NCBI GenBank assembly: GCA_034008185.1
Contig: CM067084.1
Location: forward strand, 68,234,612-68,298,611
Direction: 5' to 3'
DNA from: Gorsachius magnificus
Lineage: Eukaryota; Chordata; Aves; Pelecaniformes; Ardeidae
Length of the DNA: 64,000 bases
The notes under the pieces are model-generated. The model was not told the origin of the DNA. It made no database searches and saw only the letters and a program-made list of their open reading frames with translations. This document shows, piece by piece, positions 1 to 13,638 of this stretch; the first letter of the stretch is position 1; each line of letters starts with the position of its first letter. The position numbers were made by a program, and so were the translations under genes.

Positions 1-3000
1 AAAGCGAATTGGAACAATGAGGGCTCAGGTGACTGTATCAAAGCGTCTTAGAGGCATTTCATGCTAAAGTGATTGCAATTGCACTCCAGCACAGAGAGAT
101 CAGAGCTAGTTTTTAAGCCAGCTAGCTTGGATACTGGTAGAAATCGAGATGCGCATGCCCAGAGCCTAGTGTAGGCTGCCTTTACACTGCTTCTCAGCAA
201 AGCTCAGATCTAGTTTTGAGGACCTTTGTTGTTCTGTGACTGCACTGTGTAGCTCATGTGTTGCCAGGATTTACTAAAATTTACCATTTACTAAATTTAC
301 CATATAACTTGGTGTTCTTTACCTGATAAAGGAGGAAAGGATAGCCCGATGTTTAATATCATGATATGGGTGCAATTCAGGCATGGGTCATCAGAATTGT
401 GTAAGGGTGTAGATACAAAAAGAGGAAAATATTTAACAAATCTCTAGTGAACCTGAGTTTCAGTAGTGGCTTTCTTACCAGTAGGATCATTGGTTTACCT
501 GACTTGAGTATTGTGATACTAAATTTAAATGTTAAATACTGGAGAATATTTGTGATAGTGCAAAGTAACTGTATATCTAGAAACTTTATTTTTTTACAAT
601 AAAAGCTTTTTTTTTAGTATTTTATAAACTATTTTGCACAGCAGATTATTTGTACAATGAAGATCAAGATCAGGAAATGCAAATAAATGGAAGTTGTTTT
701 ACATTGTATCTTAATTGCTCAATGTGTTTCATCTTTTTATGAAAGATTGAGAGTAACATAATTCCATCTATTCCAGGTATCTTTGCAATGCTAATGGGGA
801 TACCAGCACAAGAAGAGCTGCACTATAAAATAGGTGCAATCAGTACACCAGTAGATTGTCTTTGCATTTCAGTGTAAAACATTGGCTAATTAATGCAGTG
901 AATAGACGCTTACAGGATAGAAACTTTGCTTAGAGGCCCTTTTCTGCTTTGGTGCTTTGAATGGTTGTATTCATTTTCCGTATAGATCTGTTGCTGCATT
1001 GCAAATTGCGTGCTACAGTCACATGAGTTTTACTGGCCTTTTTCCAACCCATCAAAAAGTTTCAGCAGTGTGTTGTCAAGCTTTATGCTAAACCATTCCT
1101 TAGATATTGTAGTTGCTGAAAGGAAAATAGCCTTAACCTTTTTTCTGAAGTTCATTCGCAGGCTGGAGAGTCTGTTTGAAGTACATACTTATTACCAGTA
1201 AGGAATCTCAATGTTCACCACTAGCAAGACAGCTGTGAGTATCTCTAGTATTATATATTAAGACTGCAAGACTTCAGAGTTGCAGTTGCATGAAAAATAG
1301 TCCAACATTGATTTGGGACTACAAAATCACATGAAAACCCCAAACATCTGGTTATATAAAAATTTTGCTTGTGAAAAGTACAGTTTGTAGGTCAAGAAGT
1401 AGTTTTCAGTGTTTTGCAGCAGCTAACAAGATCTGGCATCACTGATGTTTTAAAAACACTGCAGTTCCTCTGCTGAAAAAAATGTGTTTGAGTAAAACTA
1501 ATAGCTGGAACTGTCTAGTAATTTATATGTAATGTCACATTTACTGGTATTAGAAAATACATTGTCACTTGTATCCCACTGAAGCACAAAAATTCAAATT
1601 ATTATAACTGGCTAGTACTTGGTAGAACAAGAATTGGTTTTGCTAGACCAGGAATGTAGACCACACGTGACTTACAGTCCACAGCTTGCATTCTGTGGAA
1701 GTCTAGAGCCTGGAAAATACAGTATTTTTCATTTCACTTTTTAAAGTGCTCACCACTTTTTTCCCCCCAGGAATTCAAAACTAACTGTTCAGTTTCTTAC
1801 TGTGTTAACACCATCTATTACAATTTGTGGCTTTCCTTCCTTTTACTTAGGCCACCTCCCTGTTTTTAACTGCTTTCAACCCGAGTTGAAATGAGATAGT
1901 ATTGCTGGCCAGAGCATAGCACTCCTTAAAACAAAAGGGGCAGAACATTACACTGTGTAAGTAAATCCTGAAAGATCCAAATTTCTCTCAATTGTCATTT
2001 AATGTTATGAAAAAACTTTTTTCACTACATTAACAGAGCAGTTAAAAAAATCCAGATGCACTGGAGAGCAAATTGGGAATTTTTTTCACCTTTCTTTTCT
2101 TGTACTGCACATACTCTAAGAAATTCTAAAACATTTATATTTTTCCAGCCAGTGAAGTCAAAACAAAGAAGCTTTTGCAGTGCTCAATTTTAAAAATAGC
2201 ATGTAGGCTGGCAGAACACAGTCCACATAGGATTAAGCAGGGAGCACTTTGTATATTTGAACCCTTAGCTCTTCTCTCATTCATTTTCTTTTATATTATT
2301 TGCTGGTGAACACTGCGGATCTTTGTGGAAATCATCCATGTGCTATTCAACAATCCATATATTATGGTTCTGTCCCTGACCATGTGTGCTCACACTCTCG
2401 CTCACTCTGCTTTCCCTTCCTCTAGTGCTTAGGGCAAAATGTGGGTATCTGCCAGTCACTAGCTCTGTAGCTTTCCCCTTGTCAGAAACTATTTTTAGAT
2501 TTACTTATCTCAAGACAAAATAGAAATTTGAGTCTGTTCCCACGAGGATTCGGCTGCTTGGAAAGGACAAATCTGTAATTTGTGAACCTTCTAGCTTTTT
2601 AGTTGCCTCTGGTTCTGCAACGGTTTTGCTTTTTCTATTGTATTTCAGTAGACTCAGTACAGGATAGGTTTAAAACAGACCATGTTGCAACCTTTGTGCT
2701 CTTCTAACAGAGCATGGGAAGGGTGTACACTTTGTTTTGGAGGAACGTGTTATTGCTGAAGACTGCCTTAAAGTGAAAATGGCATCTTGAGATGTTTGTA
2801 AGCATATAGATTAGATTGCTAGGTATCAAGCGCTTTGTGCCAAGAGGACAGTCGCGTTGCACAAAGGATAATTTCTCTTGGCAGTGTTTCTTTCTGCGAG
2901 AGTGTTTCACACCAAAACATGAAGGTTCTCAAACCTGCTCCCAGATCATGAATACTGTTTGCAGTTTGGGGAGTTAGATAAAATACCATGTTGTAATGTG

Positions 3001-4322
3001 GCGTCTTTGAGAAGGAAGTAGAGAAAACACTGGTAGGAGAAAGCAGCCCATCTGAGTTTGCACAGCTGGAACCAGAAAAAGCAAGAGTTGCAGCAGTGGG
3101 CAGGAGCACTAAGAACTGTTACTTCTAGCTGGCTTGAAGGAAGAACTGAGCAAGAGAGAAAATTCAAAAGATTAGTAGATAGATGGAGTCAGATGGAAGA
3201 GAATGAATTTTTATATATGGAATAAGAAGTTTTGGATTAAAAAGTCCCATCCCTGCAGCCACTTTGCAGTGAGAATATCACTGCCTGACTGCAAGAAGAT
3301 GTATTCTGCTTTTGTGTTTCCAAAATCAAATCTAGTATGTCATGTCAATTTACTATTGTCTAGCACTTTTCTCAGTGAGCCGTCTGTAGAAAATTACCTT
3401 GAAAGAGGGTCTTTTTCTGTATCCTAAGAAGTTCCTGTGTCAACCTGTAGGTCCATAATGAAGAGGAGTGGGAATAGTAAACGTGGGCTGGTAGTCCTAA
3501 TGCTGCCATAAAGCTGGCACAGTTGGAAAACAGCAGCTACCCCGTGACTTTGAAGAACAGGTGGAAACCGTGACATAGTTGTTGAGCCAATAGTATTTCA
3601 CAAGCAAGCAGACGCCCAGCCATAGCTATTGCTCATAAATACCCGTAGCCAGCGTGCTGAGGGATATGAATAAGCATCAGTCAGTTGGCTAGTAGCAGAC
3701 ACTGCTGAAGTGCCACTATAATCGATGTAAATGGCACGCTATTTAAAAAGAAAAACGTTAACCAACCTGGCACAGTAAAATCGAAGGACTGCTAATTGTA
3801 ATTTATTAGAATAGCTATCCTGCAGTTCAGAGCTGCTGTTCAGCTCATCTTGCAAACCTGAATCACTTTTGTTTCCAGAAGATGCAGGTAATTGCTCAGG
3901 GCTTAGTTTGGGTTTGTTCAGTGCAGAGATCTCTCTGTCATTTGACTCCTGCACAGTATAAAAACCCTAAATGATAGTAGTGTTTAAACTTTTGAAGGCA
4001 TTACTGTAGTTTTTGGATAATTTAAGTGCATTAGACCTATACAAAATTTAACCTGCAATTTTTATGTGGGTATGTTTTCTATGTGTACATAGGAAAATGA
4101 TACATCATATAGTTAAGTCTAAGTTCAAGTAACTCCCCCTCCAAAAATAAATCCTCTGCTTATCTTGAGACTTACAAACTAGTTTAGTTACAACTGAAAA
4201 TGAAAAATTGTTTAAGGAAGGAGAACTTCACTAGGAAGGACTTATTGCTTGTTTATTACCTGTTGCCATTGAGCACATACGGTGTTTTTGTGGTCTGAGA
4301 CTTTATCTGCATTCTCATACTC

Positions 4323-4342
4323 TTTTTTTTTTTTTTTTTTTT
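4323..4342. repeat. Poly-T tract (T20)
   Basis: Uninterrupted run of 20 T. No retroelement body was recognised next to it. Confidence 0.9.
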
Positions 4343-7300
4343 AAACCTGGCCTACTAGTTTCTTGAATTCAGGGATTGGGCTTTAGAGCAGAGCACTTGT
4401 GCTTTGTTTCCATGGCTTCTTCAGCAAGTCCAAATAGGCTTAAACTCCTGTTGATCATTTTATAGGGAAGTAATTGCTACACATGAAGTCTTCCCAAAAC
4501 ATCTAAGTGGCATATACAAGAGCAAGCCAAATTTAAGACAAAATCAGTGTGAAGCAAGTGGAACTGGCCCCATGGGCCATTTGCTTCTGGAATCCACTTT
4601 TTTCTTTCCTTTCTTTGTCTTCCCCACCGTGGGTAGCTCCATTCATACGTGGACAGCTGCATTCAATTCTTGCTGCTCACTTCATGCCACTTACCTCATA
4701 ATCCAGACCAGAGGTTAACGTATTCAAGCTCAGTGAGGAAAAGTGTAGAGGCATATAGGTAAACAGAGTCCCACATAATTGTAAAACTCTATAAAAATCT
4801 CCGGTTTCTATGTTCTGGGGGGTGTGCTGGGATTTTGGATATTTAGCCTTCTTGCTAAAGAACTTGTTTCAGCAGTGATATGTAAAACAAAAACAACAAG
4901 AAATGTTGATGGACCTGCTTGTACAGAAGACTTAATAGAAAGCAAGCAAAAGTGAGCTTTACAGTCAGATTTGAAGGAGCAAAATGTGATAGCTTGGGAA
5001 ATGTGTTCTAGTGAACAACTGAAGGGCCCTAGATGCAGCTATTTTGTAATTCAGTATGCTAATGACTTCAAAGTGACCTGTGCTCCACTCTGCTGCAAAT
5101 AGATTTCTTTGTATTGGTACACACAGGCTTGTGCTTTCTGGTCCATAGCCTTATTCATTAATCCTTACTGACATCTATTATTGAATTTGCCTTCTCTAAA
5201 CAGTTGGTTTCTATCTCTGTTATTAAATCTCCATCCTAGCAAATAGATAAAAATTACCTTTAAAACACAGCCTAGTGAAGACACGAGCTAGTGACTCAGA
5301 CATTCTTTTTCCTAAAGACAGTACCCCTACTGTTTAAATATGATTTATTTTTTTTTGTAGTTGATATTCACATGTGTGTTTGCATCTGACAACAGTTTTG
5401 TTCTCTTGGTGAGGGAATTTTTCCTGGAAGGTTACAAAAGCCCATTAATAGACCCTCACAATGGAGTGCTGAGGAGCGTGCATGCATGAACTACAAGTCT
5501 GCCAGCTTTTTGTGAGGCTCTGCAGGGGGCACTACACGGAAATAAAGCCTTTCAGGCCCTTTTAATGTAGTTCTGACCTTCTACTCTATATTAAACAGAT
5601 GACTGGAACCAGAAAGATAGGTCATTGTGATTGCGGTTAATATTTGTAAGGACCAAAGCAGCTCTCAGCCTTTGAGGTAGAAGGGAATCATCTTAAGTGT
5701 GAAAATGTATCATCGCAAGAATGGGGAGGATCAAAGGAAGGCCAGCTGGTGCTCGGACATCTTTTCATAACCTTTATTACAATGCTAGAATACACTAACC
5801 TCAATGGGAAGTCCATTCAATTCGTGTATTTCAAATAGATAATCTGTATTCTGGTGAAACAAAGCAACCTAAAAAAGCCCCTTCTAAAAAGGGGGTGGTC
5901 GACACAAATTTGCCTATGATTTAATCATACTGGTTTTCTAAAATCAGCTTAGCTTTTTCAATGCAAATATATGAATGTATGACATGCTTATTTTAGAAGT
6001 GGCTGAAAATGTGTAAATTTAGGTACAGAGAGTTCTAGCTGATTTTACTGTGTTTTACTTCCACTTCTGAATAAAGGCCCTCCACATTTTGCCATGCACA
6101 AAATGTGAGGCACAATATTTCAGGGAAAAACTATACAGAGCATTAAGTCGTCCAGGAGGTATTTATATGTGGAGGCATGAAAAGGCCAAGATTAAAGCTA
6201 CTAGTTTTGACAAACAGCGAAACTTAAGCTTGGGCTTCCAGGGAACATCCTACCACTGTAAGTATATATGAAATTAGCAATATCAAAGCAGAAAATGAAT
6301 GAAGATTGCTGTTTAGAGGTAGGCTGTTACAGTAAAGTCCTGTGTCCGCAGGTTGAGGGTTGTGCTCCCAGATCTGTGCTAAATGGGTAGGGAAAAGCAG
6401 TGGGACTGTAGGCATAGACCAGAGGTGAGTACTTCTGCTGTGATATTTTTTTAGATAGGCAATACTGGGAATCACTTGAACATCAAAGTTCAAACTCAAG
6501 TGTCAAATGGTTTAGTTATTACTTTCAGATTGGGATTTCAATCAATCACTTTCTGAATTTGTTCCATGGATTCAGAATGGGGAAAGTATCCCTTCTACTC
6601 ATTGAGTCGGGACTTACTTCCAACCAACTTTATTAAACGTTTTGGCTGAAGATTGACACCTATTTAAGAATTGCATTATTTATGGAGTTAGGCCTTGACA
6701 GGAAATTCAGCAGTTAGTCTTTTCATACTGCAAAACACCAAATGGGCAACCGACTATTGCCTTTTCTTACCCAGAAAGCGACGGCAGACAGTCAGCGCGT
6801 CAGCTGAGTAATGACTGCAGCCTGTGAAACAGGTCTGAGGGGCGCTGAAGTTCTGACAGCTTCAGGAGGTGCAACAACTTTGTTTCAATTCAAAAGTCAT
6901 TAAAATCATTCCTAAGTTCTAAAGCTCAGAAGAAAAGGTATTTAATTTCTTTTTCTCCAAGTAATTTGCATGTCAAATCTCTCTCCCTCTCTTTGCTGCC
7001 GGTGATGTCTCTCTCAGCAGCTGTCTAGTCATGAATCACTCCTGTCATCTGAAGCATATTTTTAACACTTCTGGACGTGCTCTAAAAGCAAATGCTGTTA
7101 AGCAAACAATTTGCACTGTTTTTCCATACACCCTCTTCACTTCCCAAAACCTTTCATAATCATGATTTTAAAAGCTGGGTCACAGGGGAATCAGGTACTG
7201 GAAAATACAACCTTTTGTATTTGTGAGAGTATCATAACGTTACATCAAGTTCTTATGTAATGCAGATCTTCTGTCTGACTTGCAGAAGACTTGAAGGTGC

Positions 7301-8187
7301 CTGAAGCCTGAGAATTTCACTTCATTAAGATTCATATGAATGTTGCCTTTGGTTTCACTCATTGTAGTCTGCACCCTCTCAAGCTCAAACTTCAGTTTGA
7401 GTTTAGGAATTGAGCATACAAAAAGAAAATCACTGTCAAAGCTTAGCTCAGCTGCTGTTACGGTAAAGTAGATTAGATTATGCCATGTTTGCTTCAGAGT
7501 GGTTATTTTACAGCCTGAAATGGAAAACATAATCATGGAGCCTGATAAATTATTTGTCCTGTAATCATGAGTTTCAGAGCTACCAGAAAAAGGATAATGA
7601 CCAAAAAGGTTTCGATCTTAAAAGCTTTTCTGCTTTTCTCATCTCTTCTTTGGCAGAAGGATGACTGCTGGGGCCCTAGGGACCCAAGGATCTTTGCCAG
7701 GTGCCTGGAAGGCCTTTGGAATCATCCAGTAACAAGTCAAATAGGAAGAAAAGTGTATTTTGTTCTTCTCCCATTGGCTAGTAAGTGACTCTTCTGTCAA
7801 TTAAAATATTTGTCAGGAATACAAGTTGTTGAGCTCTGGATCCAAATGATTACACTGGCGTATGGGGAAAACAGGAATCCTGATTGTGCCCAGCTGGGAA
7901 GAACTTTCTCTTTCCAACTGTGGCTTTTAAATACCTAGGACCGAGTTAGTTTTGATTTTTCCAAAGCCTAGAAGCGATAACCCTAAAGTATGCTTTTGGC
8001 TGAAGTCCTGATGCAAGCGTTCCACCAACAGTATTTATAAGCCACGCACTTGCACTTTGTGTTTGCAGTTTACGTCCCTCTGTATTTTTTAAGTGCTTAG
8101 AAGAACCCTATAGTGAGACAAAATACTAAATAATAATCTAAGTCTAGGACATAACTGTGTAATGTATTTCTGATAAGGAATGCTCTC

Positions 8188-8236
8188 ATTTGTGCCCTTG
8201 CAATATTGCAAGATTTGTGCCCTTTAGTATTGCAAG
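8188..8236. repeat. Imperfect tandem duplication, about 25-bp unit
   Basis: Two adjacent copies share the start ATTTGTGCCCTT and the end TATTGCAAG, and differ by a few central bases and one indel. It is a small local slippage or duplication event with no apparent function. Confidence 0.8.
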
Positions 8237-10068
8237 AAAAGCCTGACATATTGTGAGTGCCTAGAAATCAGAAAATGAAAATAATTTCAAAGTATTTATG
8301 GCCGTTATTTGTAAGTCACATTTCTGATGCTTTAGGATATACCCACATGGTTTTTGAATGTGTGGTTTGTATCAAGTAATAGGTTCCTTCATCTCTCCCA
8401 TGCATTTAGGTTAAGTGATTTATTTTCTCCTGGGCCAAACGTCTCCCTGGTGCATCCTCGGTAGGAGGTTGGATTCGGAGTAATGGGCGAGTAAAGAGTT
8501 TGTCCGCCGGGTGGCAGTGAAAGCTCAAGTTACGGAAGGGATGGATGGTCCCAGGCCTTGAACTGCTCCGCTGCGACTCCTCCAGCCTCGGTGCCTTCCT
8601 CCTGCACGTCCCAGGTCATCAGGCTGTGGCTTTACCCACAGTGATAAACCTTGTTCCTCTATGTCAGGAAGCAATAATGTGTTAGCTCGTTTGCTATCTA
8701 CGTCTTTAACAAACTGTAAGGAAATAACTTCTTACCCTAGGCGTACCTTCCGTGCAGAGCTGGAGGTAGCATTGCCAACAGCCAGAATATGCCTGTGCTT
8801 CAGTCTTGCAGATATTGTCATGTGATATAAATATAATTAGTTTTATAGTGTGCTTTATCACTGTGTGTTTTGTGAACATGTGCTCCTATCTAATGCCCTA
8901 ATACTTTAAAACTGTTCCTCTTGCTGCAGGTGGTTGCACAAAGTGAGCCAGCTCCATTATGCTCATGCAGTGGTCCCTTGGTAAATGCTCTGACCCCATG
9001 GCAGAGCTCTGTGGGCTCTGGGGACCTCTTACCGTTTCCTGATACTATTTTCTAAATAAACCCTCAATCACTTCTGTCACTTAACCTGAAAGGATCCTCA
9101 GCACACTAAGTACTTTTAACACAGCTCTATTTTGAACTTACCTATTGCCGTTCTTTGATGGTATGATGCCCACCTGCCAAGCTACCTACTACCTTAGGAA
9201 GTCATTCCCCACTAATTCTCCCTGCAGAACAAATGTCTTGGATTCTGCTTCTGGCAAGGATCTGAAAGTATTGCACAGCTGCATGTATTCAAACTGAAAG
9301 GGCAGGGATCAGAGAAAACAGTCAAAGCATAAACAGTGAGAAGTTGTCTGTGTTCAGAATAAATAAAGTATGAGTGTTTGGGAATTGCAAGATGGAAATT
9401 TCTTAGCTGTACCTTCCCCAGAATTGGAGGAGAATAGGTCAAAAATCAAGAAAAAAGAATCTGAAAGTGGTTCCTTTAAGATGAAGAAATAATTTCTTTA
9501 AAAAGTGTACAAAACCTAAAATCTAATAGTAAAGTGAAAAGTACGGATTTTGGTCCTTACATTTAATTTCCAAGGATGGAAATTGATGTAAGGATATCAA
9601 GGATGGCTTGATACGGAGTTGCAATGTTTGGCTTTGTGATTTTTGCTGTACAGGTTAGTACTAGATACAGATCTAACACTACTGTAGGTTTTAAACCTGC
9701 TTACAGATCTGGCAGCGATAAAGGTATCCATAAAGTGTTATGAGTCAAATAGCATGACTTTGTCAGTACTTTACAACCCAACTACATTTCATTGCTTTAC
9801 CATTTGTGGTAAGGGCTGTTATCACTATAACTGGTATTGCCGTGGTGGGACTACCTGTGCCACTGCCAGAAAAACAGCTGATTGCTTGAACTGAAACAGG
9901 ATGTGCACCCCCCTCTTGCTACAGCCGGGATTTTGCTGCTGTAGCATTTTCAGCTCTGTTCAGTAGTATTTTTCTAAGTGAATCTTAACTAAATGTGAAT
10001 GTGTGTGTTTGCGTGTTAGTTACTCTTTGAAAGCATATTGCTTTCTGCGTTTCCTGAGTGCACAGCAG

Positions 10069-10073
10069 CTGAT
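10069..10073. repeat. Target-site duplication of solo LTR, left copy
   Basis: CTGAT lies immediately before the TG that opens the LTR. The same five bases follow its terminal CA at 10806-10810. A 5-bp duplication is consistent with retroviral integration. Confidence 0.85.
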
Positions 10074-10230
10074 TGTCGTGGTTTAACCCGGCTGGCAACT
10101 AAGCACCACGCAGCCGCTCGCTCACTCCCCCCCCCTCCCTCAGTGGGATGGGGAAGAGAACCAGAGAAAAGAAAAAAAAGTAAGACCCGTGGGTTGAGAT
10201 AGAGACAGTTTAATAAAAGAGAAGAATAAC

Positions 10231-10267
<37 letters not shown>

Positions 10268-10805
10268 GTAAGAAAATATACAGAATATATAAAACAAGTG
10301 AGACCCGTGGGTTGAGATAGAGACAGTTTAATAAAAGAGAAGAATAACAATAATAATAATAATAATAATAATAATGGTAAGAAAATATACAGAATATATA
10401 AAACAAGTGATGCACAATGCAATTGCTCACCACCCGCTGACCGATGCCCAGCCCGTCCCGAGCAGCGATCACTCCTCCCGGGCTGCGATCACACAGCCCG
10501 AGCTGCGACCACTCTGCCCGCGACTGACCGATCCACCCGACCGACTAACCCCCCCGAGCATGACATTATATGGTATGGAATAGCTCTTTGGACAGTTTGG
10601 GTCCTAGCTGTGCTGTACTCCCAGCTTGTTATGCACCTGGCCGAGCAGGAGAAGCTCAAAAAGTCCTTGAGCAGTCTGAGCACTGCTTGGCAACAACTAA
10701 AAACATCAGCGTGTTATCAACATTCTTCTAGCACTGAATCCAAAGCACAGCACTATGCTAGCTTCTGTGAAGAAAATTAACTCTATCCCAGCCGAAACCA
10801 GGACA
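10074..10805 (-). mobile_element. Solo LTR of an avian ERVL-like endogenous retrovirus
   Basis: This 732-bp element opens with TGTCGTGGTTTAACCC and closes with GCCGAAACCAGGACA. Both ends are familiar from a very common avian LTR family. The family's sense strand is, from memory, the minus strand here: TGTCCTGGTTTCGGC would be its 5' end and TTAAACCACGACA its 3' end. A degraded CRE-like site with the neighbouring conserved block (CATGACATTATATGG, 10559-10573) marks the U3 promoter region. ATTAAA on the minus strand (10209-10214, again 10327-10332) marks the polyadenylation region. No internal retroviral genes follow on either side and a 5-bp target duplication flanks it, so it is a solo LTR left by recombination. 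The polyadenylation block is duplicated internally. Family assignment rests on recognition, not a search. Confidence 0.9.
10183..10409. repeat. Tandem duplication inside the LTR, with (AAT)n arrays
   Basis: Unit 1 (10183-10300, 118 bp) and unit 2 (10301-10409, 109 bp) match base for base apart from the AAT array: 12 repeats at 10231-10266 against 9 at 10349-10375. Each unit carries one minus-strand ATTAAA, so the LTR's polyadenylation segment is present twice. Confidence 0.95.
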
Positions 10806-10810
10806 CTGAT
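10806..10810. repeat. Target-site duplication of solo LTR, right copy
   Basis: CTGAT directly after the terminal CA of the LTR, identical to 10069-10073. Confidence 0.85.
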
Positions 10811-13419
10811 AACCACAAGTACTATGCTTGTTTATCCTAAGTATTTCAAGTATTCAGCTCTACCAGAACTGTCAGTTGCTCTACTAATAGGCAGTTTTGT
10901 AATAGAGATCTGTTAAAATACTGTTCCCCCGAAACATTCTAAAACAACTTGAATAAATTATTTTGTAGAAAACAATTACTTTCCAAATATTTTTAATATT
11001 TTGGTACTAGTAGCGTCTTGGTTACTGGCTTTTTTTAAAGTAATCTAAATGAGTTATGTACATTGGACAAGGGTGTTAAGGATATTCAGGCTCTTTGTTA
11101 GATTTGTAAAAGCACTTAGGTGTCTCAAAAAGACACCCTCCTGTACCAAAATATTAAAAATATCCCCATACACATATGTAAAAATGTCTTTAAAAGTCAG
11201 CCTTCAGTTTCTAGCACAGCTGGACATTGGTGTTCTTTAGAGTTTGTGTATACAATGTATGTTGGGTTGGTTACATTACTGAAGGAACATGTGAACCATA
11301 TTTGCTATCCATTTGTAGTCAATATCATTATTTATGCTTGTATATGTGTAATTTTTCCCAAATGAGAGGAAGAGGAAGCTTGACCAGGATGAGATTTCTT
11401 TATACAAATGGAACTGCCATTGTACTATGGTGTTCTGTGGGCACGATGATACCGGTTTTTAAAAAAAATCATGTCCCAAACTGACATTATTGTAGCTTGA
11501 GCAAAAATAATGTTTTGAACAGGCTTAAACTTTCTCTGAAATTCCATAAGTTAATATGCTGCCCCTCTAGAAAAATGTCTTGAATAAGAAAGTAATTAAA
11601 AACCTCTACAAATTAAGATCACAACTTTTCCCCAAAAGCAGATATTAGAGACTTAGACTTACTGAAGCTCAATATGATCTAGTTTAAGAAAAAGTGTTTA
11701 TACAGATAAAAGTTAGTCCCCTGCAGTGGGGAGAAGGCAACCAGTACCTGCTGCTGCTACTTCTAGGATGTTTTACAGTATCCGTAGTCACACAGTAGGA
11801 CTAGATTGAGAGAACAGATAGGATAGCTCTTGAATGGCTGACGTCCTCCTTTAGTAGTAGTGATAGATACTTCCTTGTCTTTGCCGAATGTTTCCTTACG
11901 CAGCACTCCTTTTTGGCTTTCTGGTAGTCGACATCTATGTACGATAATTGGAGATAGATGAAAACAAGAGCAGGCTACTGGGAAACAACAAAAATATCCA
12001 TCTGCTCCTCTCTGTGTCCAGTGAGCTGTTGCTTTATGATCTTATGACTTTTATGATCTTATGACTATCTGCAAATTCTTTTTTTGTTAAGAGCCGGTTG
12101 GATTTAGTTCAGCTGAGCAAAATGCAGTTGCGCAGTTGAGAAGGTATTAAAATACACCACTTTTGACTTCTTTGTAGGGATTATAACCTGGAGATTGTCT
12201 CTAAACTACTACTGTGAGTTAGCTTGGCCATCCCAATGCTCTTGAAAAATCGTCTTTTTCTGTCTCTTAGGCCTCAGGTCTGATTTGCTTTTCTTTTGGA
12301 ATTCAGCTTTGTCTATAATGGGAAATGGAGCAGGGAATTGTTAGTTCATCTTTGTCCAGTGCTTTGAAGATGTAACATATTTTTGGAAGCTGCTTTTGGT
12401 ACAGTTGCGCATATTCTCCTCAGGCAAAGGAATCTAACATTTGCTTTCCACAGCCTGCCCTTAGCCGAGAATTCAAGGAGCTCTCTCTCCCCTTCTGTTC
12501 CAAGTGGATGTCTTTACTGACAGTTCTGACTGAAGACACTGGCTGAAGACACTGATTCAAGAACCCGATTTATGGAGAGTCCTGAATGTGTTTGGCAGAT
12601 TTCCTCAGCAGCTGTACTTTAACGCTCAGTGGGAACCCTATCTTTCTGGAATTGTTCCTCACTTGTCATTTTTATTTTCTATTTTTCACTGCATTTTCAT
12701 TTTGACTAATTCTTTTTCAGATGTGCACCATGTTTAGAGATTTGATTGATTTAAAATTCATAAGTACTGGGTTTAGATTTCTTAGCATGTAGGGTGCTTA
12801 ATGCCCTCAGTTGCAGTTTCCTAAAGTAACATAAGTAATTCAAATATAGCGGTGACAATGCTGCATGTTTTACAGAACACAAATAGGTTTTTTTATGTTC
12901 TCAAATCTCTTGCTGTGAAGTACCAGGAATCCTGTGCTAGTCAACATCTGTGCTGTCTGGATGTAGCTACTCTTGGTTTTCATTTTTTCAGCTAGTAGAG
13001 CAGGAATTATTCCTGTGGCAACCTGACCCTGCAGGGTTAATACTATTTCTTTGAAGTTACTACTGATACTGCTTGCTACATCTTTTTGTCATCGTTTTTC
13101 AAAGTATCTTCTCTTGCATGGGTTGTCAGTTTAAAGGAATGCAAAATGAGTTACCAGGATAGGAAAAACTCTCCTGTTTTAAAGCCATGATAAAGCTCTA
13201 ATCTTACAAATGAGTGCGAGATACAGTGCACATAAGCTATGAATGAGGTTTTGCTTTTACTGTTCTTAATAATAGGCAGGACTTGTGTGTGTAAAACCCT
13301 TTCCATCCAGAATATAAAACTAATAATATTACATCTTAATAGCAATACATTTTTAAGTCAAGAGTACCCTTCTGATGTTAGTTAATTAGTTACACAGTTA
13401 CTCTGTTTTGCATGGGAAT
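10811..13419. other. Intergenic, no gene recognised
   Basis: AT-rich sequence without a supportable coding region. A 16-bp motif is repeated at 12033-12048 and 12050-12065 (TTTATGATCTTATGAC). A short CTGAAGACACTG duplication lies near 12530-12556. Confidence 0.6.
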
Positions 13420-13638
13420 GGTTCAAAGCTGCACCAGGGAAGGTTCAGACTGGACGTGAGGAAGCATTTCTATACCGATAGGGTGGTCAAACCCTGGAAC
13501 AGGCTTCCTAGAGAGGTGGTCGATGCCCCAAGTTTGTCAGTGTTTAATTACATGCTTTAGCTTTGGTCAGCCCTGAAGTGGTAAGGCAGTTGGGCTGGAT
13601 GGTTGTTCTAGGTCCCTTCCATCTGAAATACTCTATTC
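13420..13638 (+). mobile_element. CR1 LINE 3'-end fragment
   Basis: The order of motifs is that of the CR1 ORF2 end and 3' UTR: CTGCACCAGGGAAGG, then GGGTGGTCAAACCCTGGAAC, AGAGAGGTGGTCGATGCCCC, GTTGGGCTGGATGG and GGTCCCTTCCATCTG, ending near CTCTATTC. It is 5' truncated and diverged, as is usual for avian CR1 copies. No reverse transcriptase region is present. Confidence 0.88.

Larger units (their letters stand above)
1..10068. other. Intergenic flank, no gene recognised
   Basis: AT-rich sequence with short random open frames only. None resembles a known protein or shows exon-like structure with flanking splice sites. It holds a T20 tract (4323-4342) and a 25-bp imperfect tandem duplication (8188-8236). 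I found no RNA gene or classifiable transposon. From known synteny the neighbour further upstream should be ZBTB49 or LYAR, but I cannot identify any part of either here. Confidence 0.6.

Noticed and set aside
10231..10375. Repeated units considered as a CRISPR-like array
   Set aside because: Only two units, with no spacer structure, inside an avian LTR.
10016..10472. Minus-strand open frames with Tyr, Leu or Ile runs
   Set aside because: They are translations of the AAT/TTA arrays inside the LTR.
12033..12065. 16-bp word repeated twice
   Set aside because: Simple local slippage, no sign of function or wider array.
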